In this document: piece after piece, positions 4,904 to 11,523 of the stretch
Position numbering within the stretch: the first letter of the stretch is position 1
How the letters are laid out: each line of letters begins with the position of its first letter
IMG/VR virus record: IMGVR_UViG_3300031951_001368
Coordinates: 1-21,812 of that record
Reading direction: 5' to 3' (one strand)
Length of the DNA: 21,812 bases
From: a virus
Program-made: the position numbers and the translations under genes
Notes under the pieces: generated by a model
Database searches by the model: none
Told to the model about the DNA's origin: nothing
Seen by the model: only the letters and a program-made list of their open reading frames with translations

Positions 4904-5823
4904 AACTTTGCCTTCTTCGCTGGAAAGGTTGACCAAGAGCCGCAGTCATTGCAAACATACCGATGCTGCATCGATGCCGCCTTAAACTCAAATCCCCGCT
5001 GCGTAAGATTATCGCTTCCGCATTGCTTGCAACGTATCACGGGTTCATCACTTAGCAGATTAAGATTGAGCTTGCTTTTAACGTGTGGAAGCATTTCGGT
5101 GAATACCTGCTCCAATAGCTCCACATCCTGCTTGTTGTACGCCGCCATTTCCTCTATGGCCGCCATGTCTCCGCTGGCACATCCAACCCATAGATTCGCG
5201 GTGGTTTTGTTTTTCCTGCCAACGCCTAAGATGGTTCCCAAATGGTCTAGCTTGTTGCCATTAAGCGACCTGCCGAAATGCGTCTTAGCCAGCTTGTAAG
5301 TGCAAATGTCATTGACAGGCGGCAGAGAGGGCAGGCCATTAGCCATAAGCCTTGCCGCGATGAATGTTTTGTCAAAGCGCGAATAATGGGCAACGGCATA
5401 GTTGGCCTCGCTCCATACCGGCAGAAACTCCTCTAATGGCTTCTTGTCCTCATACGGCTTTTCCATGACATAGACATAAGTCTCAGGTTCGCCGTACCAT
5501 TTCCATGCAATGGTGCAGATAGATTTTGGCTTAACAATAAAGTCCAACGGGATAGACCTGTCGGGCAAAGTATCAAAAAAATAGCCAAGGTTTGGCAACG
5601 TCTCGATATCGTAAATAAGGATTTTGCTTTTGTCTTTTGGCAATTCCTGTAAGGGCGGATTCACAGATGGTGCTATTAACTTCGACCTTGCCTCGCGCTT
5701 CCAGTAACCAATGGTCGCGAGTCCCACGCCTGTTCTCTGGTTTATCTCAATCCGAGTAAAGCCATCGTCCAGCATCTTCAAGACTTCGCTTTTAACATCA
5801 TCAGAATATGGTTGACGCGTCAT
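4900..5823 (-). CDS. DnaQ-fold 3'-5' exonuclease with N-terminal HTH and C-terminal zinc ribbon (307 aa)
   Basis: Three parts are visible. Residues about 5-45 form a helix-turn-helix of the transposase/recombinase type (VKSEVLKMLDDGFTRIEINQ, then VGLATIGYWKRE). Residues about 68-245 carry the RNase H-like exonuclease motifs: Exo I DIE (D72, E74), Exo II HYSRFD (D151) and Exo III YNKQD (Y229, D233), so the DEDDy type. Residues 265-294 hold CKQC and CNDC, a zinc ribbon. The family removes nucleotides from 3' DNA ends with two metal ions, and the added domains suggest DNA-targeted action. It overlaps the lysozyme-like gene upstream by ATGA and sits at the end of the late operon, an unusual place for a replication or repair nuclease. 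Confidence 0.85.
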   Translation of the reverse strand: MTRQPYSDDVKSEVLKMLDDGFTRIEINQRTGVGLATIGYWKREARSKLIAPSVNPPLQELPKDKSKILIYDIETLPNLGYFFDTLPDRSIPLDFIVKPKSICTIAWKWYGEPETYVYVMEKPYEDKKPLEEFLPVWSEANYAVAHYSRFDKTFIAARLMANGLPSLPPVNDICTYKLAKTHFGRSLNGNKLDHLGTILGVGRKNKTTANLWVGCASGDMAAIEEMAAYNKQDVELLEQVFTEMLPHVKSKLNLNLLSDEPVIRCKQCGSDNLTQRGFEFKAASMQHRYVCNDCGSWSTFPAKKAKL

Positions 5824-6209
5824 TCTACACCTCCAGTTTTGCCCGTATTGGTTACAATCACTGGGTGCGTGTATAGCCTGCGCTCATATTCCCTGCGGCG
5901 CATTAGCTCTTTATCTTCTTTCCCATCCGTTCCGATTCGATAATCAGAGAATCTTTCGGCTGCCAGTAAGAATTGCCCCTTTACCGTTAGCTTGTAGACT
6001 TCCGACTTCCTAAACTCTTTCGCTCCCACACTGATTAGGAAACTCACCAGCGCGGAGAACTGGTAGCGGGTGAGGGATACGCCTATCAGCTTTCTGATGC
6101 CCCTCTCTGCCGCTTCTACCGACATTGTCTTGTATTGTGAGCGATTGATCCGCCGGAGCGTGGTGGGGTCTACTCTCATGTAGTTGTGACCGCGTATCAT
6201 CTCCGGCAT
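5820..6209 (-). CDS. GH24 lysozyme C-lobe-like protein without catalytic half (129 aa)
   Basis: ATG at 6209 follows GAGGTGAAGCC. Residues about 42-115 align with residues 69-140 of the endolysin at 6593..7264. Shared features are V-x-LT-x-x-QFSALVSF, VG-x-x-x-F-x-KS, a following G-N/Q-Y/F with AA/VPA, then L-x-x-RR. The end RRREYERRLY matches the usual lysozyme ending RR-x-x-E-x-x-L-[FY]. The N-terminal about 40 residues have no EG-x-x-L-x-x-Y or GYGH motif, so the Glu of the lysozyme triad is missing and muralytic activity is unlikely. It may modulate the real endolysin, bind cell wall, or be a decayed duplicate. The reading frame is intact and coupled on both sides. Confidence 0.7.
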   Translation of the reverse strand: MPEMIRGHNYMRVDPTTLRRINRSQYKTMSVEAAERGIRKLIGVSLTRYQFSALVSFLISVGAKEFRKSEVYKLTVKGQFLLAAERFSDYRIGTDGKEDKELMRRREYERRLYTHPVIVTNTGKTGGVE

Positions 6210-6213
6210 GGCT

Positions 6214-6618
6214 TCACCTCATGTTAGCTCGGATCCACTGTTGACAGGCAATGAGCTGCTCGGTCTGCAACTCGGCATCGCAAATCATTTTGGTAACATC
6301 TTCTCCCAAGTCCCCAGAAAATCCCTTTGAGCTGGCTCCTGCATCACATCTGCCGGTGGGACAAATGAACAGGCGACCGGAGGCGCGCAGGCGGAGGTCA
6401 TTGCAGCGATTACGGCTAATGCCATAGCGTTTTTGTAGTTCATCGGATACCTCATTGTTAATTTTTAAATTGCGCTCGGTGGCTTTAAGTCTGGCTTCCT
6501 GCCATGCGTCTTTTTCGTTATTTATACCGTTGAGGTAGCCCCATGCGTACAGCACCACGCAGGCAAGGCTAACGGCCAGCGGCTTCCAGTATTTAATTAT
6601 CGCGGGTAACACGGGCAT
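6214..6618 (-). CDS. Rz: Rz-like i-spanin (134 aa)
   Basis: ATG at 6618 is used; a TTG at 6627 is possible but unneeded. Residues about 8-28 form one N-terminal membrane helix (YWKPLAVSLACVVLYAWGYL). A long charged coiled coil follows (NNEKDAWQEARLKATERNLK, then SDELQKRY) with a C-terminal region reaching the periplasm. This is the layout of i-spanins, which bridge inner and outer membranes and complete lysis of Gram-negative hosts. The gene starts inside the end of the endolysin, as in many lysis cassettes. A separate lipoprotein frame lies within it (6285..6443), which strongly supports the call. The extra cysteines in the C-terminal half are unusual but partly forced by the overlapped frame. 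Confidence 0.8.
   Translation of the reverse strand: MPVLPAIIKYWKPLAVSLACVVLYAWGYLNGINNEKDAWQEARLKATERNLKINNEVSDELQKRYGISRNRCNDLRLRASGRLFICPTGRCDAGASSKGFSGDLGEDVTKMICDAELQTEQLIACQQWIRANMR
6285..6443 (-). CDS. Rz1: Rz1-like o-spanin lipoprotein embedded in Rz (52 aa)
   Basis: A 52-residue frame lies wholly inside the i-spanin gene in a different register, starting with ATG at 6443 behind GAGG eight bases upstream and ending in TGA at 6287-6285. It opens with a signal peptide MNYKNAMALAVIAAMTSAC, whose TSAC is a workable lipobox with C19 as the lipidated residue. The mature part is short and Pro-rich (APPVACSFVPPADVMQEPAQ). Known o-spanins are outer-membrane lipoproteins of this size and composition that bind the i-spanin across the periplasm. 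Full nesting inside Rz is the lambda-style arrangement. Confidence 0.85.
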   Translation of the reverse strand: MNYKNAMALAVIAAMTSACAPPVACSFVPPADVMQEPAQRDFLGTWEKMLPK

Positions 6619-7264
6619 ACATGGCAAGTCCTATGCCCAGCAGGGCGATGACAAGAAACACTGTTTTGATGGTTTCTGAGTACATTGCGAGCGGCTCAAT
6701 CTGCGCTGCCGTCTCGTTAATCACAGCGGTGGCCGTGACCATGCCGCCCGCTACCGTTCCACCCATCACCTCGCGGCTTTTCGCAAGCGGCTTGTCTTTA
6801 GCTTCCGCTTTCGTGGTGCTGGATTCTACAAACGAACCCTTTGCCCACATGCCAGCTTCGGCTGCGCGGCGGTTGGTAAGTCCGGCCACGACCTTGCCCT
6901 TTGTCTTGTTCCAGCGCATGAGTTGCGCAGGGACAGCATCATAATTACCTGCGTTGAGCTTTTTAAGCAGTGTGGACTTCTCGAAAGCCCTTACACCCAC
7001 ATTAAAAGCAAACGACACCAGCGCGGAAAATTGCCACTCCGTTAGCTTAACTTGTACAAGTCTATCAACGGCGCTTTCAAACACCTCGAGGTCAGCGTAT
7101 AGCAAAGACTCTGCCTCTTCCTCTGTAATCTTCATCCCTTTCTTGGCAGTTGACGTATGGCCATAACCAATCGTCCAAACTCCGGCGCTGCATTGATACG
7201 CAGTGAGCTTCAGACCCTCGAATTGTTTAATCTTCTCAATTCCTTCGCGGGTAAGTTTTCTCAT
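6593..7264 (-). CDS. GH24 endolysin with catalytic Cys and C-terminal membrane segment (223 aa)
   Basis: ATG at 7264 overlaps the previous stop. Residues 1-140 are a T4/P22-type muramidase: FEG-x-x-L-x-x-Y at 15-23 with catalytic E16, GVWTIGYGHT at 28-37 with T31, QFSALVSFAFNVG at 78-90, and RR-x-x-E near 132-136. The place of the usual catalytic Asp (E+9) is C25, giving an E-C-T triad as known in phage P1 Lyz. There is no N-terminal signal or SAR helix. Residues about 142-195 are an Ala/Thr/Lys-rich linker, and residues 200-217 form a hydrophobic helix (IKTVFLVIALLGIGLAMYA). It may therefore be anchored at its C-terminus, with release tied to holin action. Confidence 0.9.
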   Translation of the reverse strand: MRKLTREGIEKIKQFEGLKLTAYQCSAGVWTIGYGHTSTAKKGMKITEEEAESLLYADLEVFESAVDRLVQVKLTEWQFSALVSFAFNVGVRAFEKSTLLKKLNAGNYDAVPAQLMRWNKTKGKVVAGLTNRRAAEAGMWAKGSFVESSTTKAEAKDKPLAKSREVMGGTVAGGMVTATAVINETAAQIEPLAMYSETIKTVFLVIALLGIGLAMYARVTRDN

Positions 7265-7497
7265 TCTACGAGCCTTTTAAAAATAGCCGCGCTGGTCATA
7301 CCAATCACCGCGCCGATTGCGCTAAAGGCAAACGCTGCGCCAGCAATAAACCCCATGTTTTTATCCAACTTGCTGTTGATTTGCGTCACGCTGGCGTTGA
7401 GCTTTTCCAGCTGCTCGGTAACGTCCGTAAGCGTTGCCTGATGGAATTTGTGCTGCGTCTCTAACACTGCAATTCTCGCTCCGTGGTCGTCTACCAT
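7261..7497 (-). CDS. XhlA-like holin accessory membrane protein (78 aa)
   Basis: ATG at 7497 overlaps the end of the preceding membrane protein by seven bases. Residues about 5-47 form a coiled coil with heptads (ARIAVLETQHKFHQATLTDV, then VTEQLEKLNASV). Residues about 49-72 form one membrane helix (GFIAGAAFAFSAIGAVIGMT), followed by a short basic tail. Coiled coil plus C-terminal helix in about 80 residues is the layout of haemolysin XhlA, which works with holins and endolysins in phage lysis. Its place directly before the endolysin fits. It could also be a single-span holin. Confidence 0.7.
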   Translation of the reverse strand: MVDDHGARIAVLETQHKFHQATLTDVTEQLEKLNASVTQINSKLDKNMGFIAGAAFAFSAIGAVIGMTSAAIFKRLVE

Positions 7498-7997
7498 AGC
7501 GCCAGCCCTATCATCGCCCCATAGATATATTCACCAATTGCCCAGCGCTCATCGGGGGTCTTCTTGAGCAGGCGGGTTGCGAAGTAAGCCAGCGGCATGA
7601 ACGGGCAGATGATAAAGAGCTTCACCGCCGCCACTTGGTCGAAGGGAAGCATGGCCACAAACATAATGCCGCCAAACATCAGTCCGCGAATCGTCAGGCC
7701 AAGCCCAGCCCACAAGTCTGGCTCTGGCTCAAGCTCCCTTAGCAGGTCATCAATCACGCCCTTGCGCGGCACTAGGTTTCCACCTACAGCCACGCCTACC
7801 CATTGACCCCAGCCAAATGACTCGGCAAGGCGATAAGCACCGCCCAATACCAAGATAGCCCATGGGTTCTGAGTGATGTACCAGCACAGCAGGCCAAAGA
7901 ACAAAGCGGCAATGTCGTCGCTGCGGCCTTGTGGGAGTTTAATAAACCCACCGCCACGGATGCGATGGATGATAGATGCTGCGATAATCTCAATCAT
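7491..7997 (-). CDS. Multi-pass membrane protein, possible holin or lysis-associated (168 aa)
   Basis: ATG at 7997 overlaps the previous stop. After an N-terminal helix and a basic RIRGGGF motif, four hydrophobic stretches follow: ALFFGLLCWYITQ, WAILVLGGAYRLA, RGLMFGGIMFVAMLP and LFIICPFMPLAYFA. There is also a short one at the C-terminus (YIYGAMIGLALW). The combination of RIRGG near the start and ESFGWGQW in the middle occurs in uncharacterised membrane proteins of phages. It is longer than most holins, and its position before the XhlA-like gene suggests a role in lysis or the phage-infected membrane. The assignment is by context. Confidence 0.6.
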   Translation of the reverse strand: MIEIIAASIIHRIRGGGFIKLPQGRSDDIAALFFGLLCWYITQNPWAILVLGGAYRLAESFGWGQWVGVAVGGNLVPRKGVIDDLLRELEPEPDLWAGLGLTIRGLMFGGIMFVAMLPFDQVAAVKLFIICPFMPLAYFATRLLKKTPDERWAIGEYIYGAMIGLALW

Positions 7998-8434
7998 AAC
8001 GTTGCCGCCAGTAAGATGCCTTCAGGCACTTGTTGCTGAGTTAAACCAAGAGCGCCAGCCACCGCATCCATAAGCATAAGGGTTTCTGGCTTTGTCATGT
8101 CAATATCGTTTGAGTATCTCCAGAGATATTGCAGCGCGGTTTTGTCAAATTGAGCGGGTAGCTGGTCAATTACTGCGTAAACAGCGGTGTCTAATTGTTC
8201 CGCTGTAATGCCATGAAGCTGATAAAGTGCCCTAATAAGCTGCCCCTTGGTGATAAGGGTTGGCATTTGCGCAACGTCCTGCCGTGTTGTCATGTTGGCT
8301 TCGAGGTAGTTCATCATCTGCTCGACACGCTCGGGCGGCTCGTTGTCGGTGTTCACCCACGTGCCGATGACTTGGCCGTCAACATTAATGTTGTAGCCAT
8401 CGAAACCATTTTGCTGAAAATCTGGTGTCCTCAT
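7994..8434 (-). CDS. Hypothetical protein after the tail fibre (146 aa)
   Basis: ATG at 8434 overlaps the fibre gene stop, and its own stop overlaps the membrane protein. The N-terminus MRTPDFQQNGFDGYNINVDG looks beta-rich. The middle is helical (TKGQLIRALYQLHGITAEQL). The rest has polar helices ending with TQQQVPEGILLAATL. Position directly after a large fibre gene is typical for fibre chaperones or assembly proteins, but no tail-fibre-assembly motif is clear. I assign it only by context. Confidence 0.6.
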   Translation of the reverse strand: MRTPDFQQNGFDGYNINVDGQVIGTWVNTDNEPPERVEQMMNYLEANMTTRQDVAQMPTLITKGQLIRALYQLHGITAEQLDTAVYAVIDQLPAQFDKTALQYLWRYSNDIDMTKPETLMLMDAVAGALGLTQQQVPEGILLAATL

Positions 8435-9969
8435 AGTGTAATCCTCGATACGCCGCCTACGCCGCCAGTTGTTCCAAGCGGTGCGGTTGGTGCGGTGCCT
8501 GATGCGCTTTGTGTTAGAATGCTACCAACCGTGTTGTTGGAAAGAACAGTGAGGCTGCAATATCCGCCCGTTCCTGCTGTGCCACCGTTTCCGTTTGCGT
8601 TGGTTCCGTTTCCACCATTGCCGCCCTTGCCGCCGTCTGCTCTGAGTCCTTCTAATACAGGGTCTCCGCTGCGGTGCATACAGACAACGAACAGACCGCC
8701 ACCACCACCGCCTCCGCCTCCGCCGCCGCCGCCTACAGTGCCTACGGTGCGAGTAGAACCGTTACCACCAGAGCCACCACGAGCCGAGAATACACCGGCT
8801 GCTGTGCTTGCGCTGGTTTGGATGACGTAGGCAAAAATCATACACACGCCTGCGCCAGAGCCTCCACCACCGCCACCACCCCCTACGTTTACGCCGTCAC
8901 CGCCGCCACCAGAACCGCCGCTTCCGCCCGTTCCACCCAGAACAAGGGTATTGCCTTGCAGGAAATTGACATCTGCATGACGTTTAATGGCAATGGTTGT
9001 GATAATTCCAGCAGCTGTCGAAATGCCACCGCCCCCGCTTGTTCCAGCTCCACCACTGCCGCCTGTACCACCTACGTTACCGTAGCCAATGGTGATTGCG
9101 CTCGTGCCTGCTGCGTTTGCGCCTGCTCCCGTTTGCCCTGCCGCCCCGCCCGTTGCCGCGCCGCCACCGCCCATGGTAAAGCTCGAACGAGTCGTGCCGG
9201 CAGAACCGCCTGTTCCGCTGTTTGCTGGTGCGCTTGTTCCGTCTCCGCCATCTCTGTGAATAGCTGACGAGCCACCAGTATTAACATTTAGCACCCCACG
9301 AACAAAACACCGCCAGCCGTTCGTATTAATTGAGCCAGCGCCACTAATCGTTAGGTTTTGATAGTGGGTATCAATGCTCAGGCCGATAGCCGTTGTAACC
9401 GTTGTTGTTCCGGTGACGAAGCCAACGCCAAATAGCGTGTTTTGTGCGGCCAAGACAGAAACAAACGAGCCAATGCCAGCTGAATCAAAAATCCATGCGC
9501 TGTTAGGCTCGCTGTTTTGCTGAGTCGGCGTGGTCATTACCACATCACCATTGAGCGCGCCTGGGAAAATTGATGCCGTAAATGAACCGCCCGGAGCAAA
9601 TCTTAGCTCGGACGCTGCTTGTAAAACATCGGAGCCTATCTGGTTTGTTACATCAAGGGTTGATGTTGCGTCGTTAAAAGTAAAGTTCGGGCTGCCAGCA
9701 AGTGCGCCTAATTTATTGTATTGCACCTGTGTATTAGCGCCGCCTGGAGTTCCGCCGCCGCCGCCTGCCGCCCACTCGGTATCATAATCAGAATTTGATT
9801 TTTTTACTAATGCCTGCCCTGTTGTTCCGCCGATTGGCACGCCAATGCCTGCCGCGCCTTGTATCCCTTTAGTTAATACGTCTATTTTTTGATTATTAAG
9901 CGATACCGTTTGCGATGGCGTTTCAAGCGTCTGTATAACTTTATTCTGAACAATAATTGTATCGCTCAT
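8431..9969 (-). CDS. Glycine-rich tail fibre or tip adhesin (512 aa)
   Basis: Starts with an ATGA overlap at 9969. The N-terminal part includes VPIGGTTGQALVKKSNSDYD and TEWAAGGGGG, a linker commonly seen in modular phage tail fibres. After it comes a beta-rich region to about residue 225. From about 230 onward it is extremely Gly-rich, with runs such as GGTGGSGGAGTSGGGG and stretches of up to 13 Gly. Glycine-rich tracts like these can form polyglycine II helical bundles at the tips of some phage adhesins. It probably binds a host surface structure. The composition explains long spurious frames on the other strand. Confidence 0.8.
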   Translation of the reverse strand: MSDTIIVQNKVIQTLETPSQTVSLNNQKIDVLTKGIQGAAGIGVPIGGTTGQALVKKSNSDYDTEWAAGGGGGTPGGANTQVQYNKLGALAGSPNFTFNDATSTLDVTNQIGSDVLQAASELRFAPGGSFTASIFPGALNGDVVMTTPTQQNSEPNSAWIFDSAGIGSFVSVLAAQNTLFGVGFVTGTTTVTTAIGLSIDTHYQNLTISGAGSINTNGWRCFVRGVLNVNTGGSSAIHRDGGDGTSAPANSGTGGSAGTTRSSFTMGGGGAATGGAAGQTGAGANAAGTSAITIGYGNVGGTGGSGGAGTSGGGGISTAAGIITTIAIKRHADVNFLQGNTLVLGGTGGSGGSGGGGDGVNVGGGGGGGGSGAGVCMIFAYVIQTSASTAAGVFSARGGSGGNGSTRTVGTVGGGGGGGGGGGGGLFVVCMHRSGDPVLEGLRADGGKGGNGGNGTNANGNGGTAGTGGYCSLTVLSNNTVGSILTQSASGTAPTAPLGTTGGVGGVSRITL

Positions 9970-10328
9970 CTTGCCACCTTTTTATAAAGCAACAAATCGC
10001 CGATAACCAGCGAGGTAACTTTGCCGCTGCCGTCGGTCACATCTATTTCAAACACGCCTTTATCCTGAGTAAGTGCGCCCGTAGCCGCCGCGCTCATGTT
10101 TAGCGTAATGGTTCCCGCCGCGCCGCCTAACGTGATGCCACTACCTATCGATAGGCTGATAAATGGCGTTGCTGAGTCAATAACCTCACGCGCCATGAAT
10201 CTGGCTGCCGTATAGCCAGTGAGATTGATGGCTGTGCCGTTTTCATCGCGCCATGTAAATACGGGGTCGAATGTCGCGCCTTTGACAATTACCAAAGGTT
10301 CGGTAGGCGTGCCCGGAATTGTAGTCAT
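9966..10328 (-). CDS. Small baseplate or tail-tip structural protein (120 aa)
   Basis: ATG at 10328 follows GGAGAAATAATT. The pattern GATFDPVFTWRDENGTAINL followed by TGYTAARFMARE, then GSGITLGGAAGTITL and a final LVIGDLLLYKKV, is that of short beta-rich proteins found among tail-tip genes, similar in outline to the N-terminal domain of baseplate protein BppU. It probably attaches or spaces the fibre proteins on both sides. The match is by pattern, not by alignment. Confidence 0.65.
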   Translation of the reverse strand: MTTIPGTPTEPLVIVKGATFDPVFTWRDENGTAINLTGYTAARFMAREVIDSATPFISLSIGSGITLGGAAGTITLNMSAAATGALTQDKGVFEIDVTDGSGKVTSLVIGDLLLYKKVAR

Positions 10329-10330
10329 AA

Positions 10331-10501
10331 TTATTTCTCCGCCTTTGTTGCTGCTTGTATTTTATGGTCAAAAACATTACCTATTTCGGCTTCTATATAC
10401 TTAACTATGTGGCCGGCAGGCGCTTCCCATATCGCATCCGGCTCAAGCTCAATAACATTAACGATTTGATTGGTGCTTAGGTCGATAATTGACGCTTGCA
10501 T
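10331..10501 (-). CDS. Small tail-associated protein (56 aa)
   Basis: A frame of 56 residues runs from ATG at 10501, which overlaps the preceding TAA as TAATG, to TAA at 10333-10331. AGGAGAGG lies just before the start, giving a strong ribosome binding site. The product is MQASIIDLSTNQIVNVIELE followed by a WEAPAGHIVKYIEAEIGNVF segment and a Lys-rich end. Proteins with L-x-TN-x-V-x-NVI near the N-terminus and a W-x-x-P-x-G-x-x segment recur between fibre genes of many phages. Its role is not known. Confidence 0.7.
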   Translation of the reverse strand: MQASIIDLSTNQIVNVIELEPDAIWEAPAGHIVKYIEAEIGNVFDHKIQAATKAEK

Positions 10502-11523
10502 TATCCTCTCCTATATTCTGTAACGATACAAATGCCTGAACCGCCCGCTCCTCCGTTTCCTGCGCCAGCTGCGTTGCCCGCGCCACCACCACCAGATCCG
10601 GAATTTGCCGCTGCGGCTGTACCCGCTGCGCTGGGGTTTCCGCCGCGACCATTGCCGCCAAATATTGATTGTCCGCCGTTTCCGCCCAAGTTAAGAGTGC
10701 CAGATTGATCGCCGTGATTTCCGGTCAGATTAATATCGCCAAGACTTCCGATTCCGCCGCCGCCACCAAATCCGCTTGTGCCAAAGCCGCCGCCACCGCC
10801 TGTTGCTTGTAGAATTGCGCCAAAAGTAGTAGTTCCACCCGCAGCTCCGCTCGCGCCTCCCGCACCTATCGTGACCGTCTGGCTTGCCCCTATAGCGGCT
10901 GCCGTGAATATCTTTTTTGCATAGCCCCCAGCGCCGCCGCCTGTTCCAATATTGGCACCCGCACCACCACCACCGCCGCCGCCTACTACTTCCACATCGG
11001 CGCTAATAAGATTTGATGGTGCGGTGTAGGTGCCTGATGATAAAAACACCTGCCTCGTAACCGTAACGCCGCCACCAACACCACCCGCAAGCTGAAACTG
11101 CGTGCCATCGTCTATAATCTCGTACCATGCGCCTGATATGATTTCGCCGCCCGTACACGCCACGAGTGACGTGCCGGAGAGCTTAAATATGTTTCGTGCG
11201 CCTAGGCCGTTTACGTTGATTGTGGTTGCGCCAGTATTGTTTGCGGTCGCTTTGAAAATGAGACGCACGCCGTTAGCATAAGCAGCGAGAGCGGGAACAA
11301 GGGTTAGCGTGATAGCGTTTGCCGTGCCGCCTACCGTTCCGGTGATGAATGCTGATTGCTGTAGGTCACGGAAGTTTGGAATCGGAAAGCCGCCAGCCGT
11401 GGAGCCGTTTCCTACGTTTAAGCGATTGTTTGTTGTGTCATGCACCACCTCAGAGCTGGCCGGAGTCATAGCATTGACTTGTGCGTTAGTGCCGCGTCTT
11501 AATCGTGTTTGTGTTGCCGTCAT
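10501..11523 (-). CDS. Glycine-rich tail fibre with Mtd-N-like domain (340 aa)
   Basis: ATG at 11523 overlaps the tip-protein stop (ATGA); an in-frame start at 11538 is less likely. Residues about 1-50 (TQTRLRRGTNAQVNAMTPAS, then EVVHDTTNNRLNVGNGSTAGG) resemble the small N-terminal virion-attachment domain of phage fibres related to the major tropism determinant. Residues about 50-150 are beta-rich. From about 170 the sequence is Gly-rich, starting VEVVGGGGGGGAGAN and ending GGAGGSGICIVTEYR, a common ending of glycine-rich adhesins. It is the second such fibre in the cluster, different in its N-terminal half from 8431..9969. Confidence 0.8.
   Translation of the reverse strand: MTATQTRLRRGTNAQVNAMTPASSEVVHDTTNNRLNVGNGSTAGGFPIPNFRDLQQSAFITGTVGGTANAITLTLVPALAAYANGVRLIFKATANNTGATTINVNGLGARNIFKLSGTSLVACTGGEIISGAWYEIIDDGTQFQLAGGVGGGVTVTRQVFLSSGTYTAPSNLISADVEVVGGGGGGGAGANIGTGGGAGGYAKKIFTAAAIGASQTVTIGAGGASGAAGGTTTFGAILQATGGGGGFGTSGFGGGGGIGSLGDINLTGNHGDQSGTLNLGGNGGQSIFGGNGRGGNPSAAGTAAAANSGSGGGGAGNAAGAGNGGAGGSGICIVTEYRRG

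Noticed and set aside
4758-5299. Plus-strand frames opposite the exonuclease and diphosphohydrolase-like genes
   Set aside because: The minus strand carries clear nuclease motifs there. The plus frames have no recognisable motif or Shine-Dalgarno and continue no operon.
6618-6627. TTG start for the i-spanin at 6627
   Set aside because: ATG at 6618 is three codons downstream and gives a normal i-spanin; nothing favours the rarer start.
8690-8980. CRISPR array or tandem DNA repeat in the CCGCCACC-rich stretch
   Set aside because: Unit length and spacing are irregular, and the pattern follows the coding of Gly-rich protein in a single frame.
8195-9267. Long plus-strand frames opposite the glycine-rich fibre gene (Pro- or Ala/Thr/Cys-rich products)
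   Set aside because: They are mirror products of Gly codons (GGN) read on the other strand, with low-complexity Pro/Ala composition and no ribosome binding site. The minus-strand gene explains the region.
10501-11523. Diversity-generating retroelement target, suggested by the Mtd-like N-terminal domain
   Set aside because: No reverse transcriptase, template repeat or adenine-biased variable repeat is visible in the window, and the C-terminus is Gly-rich, not a C-type-lectin fold.
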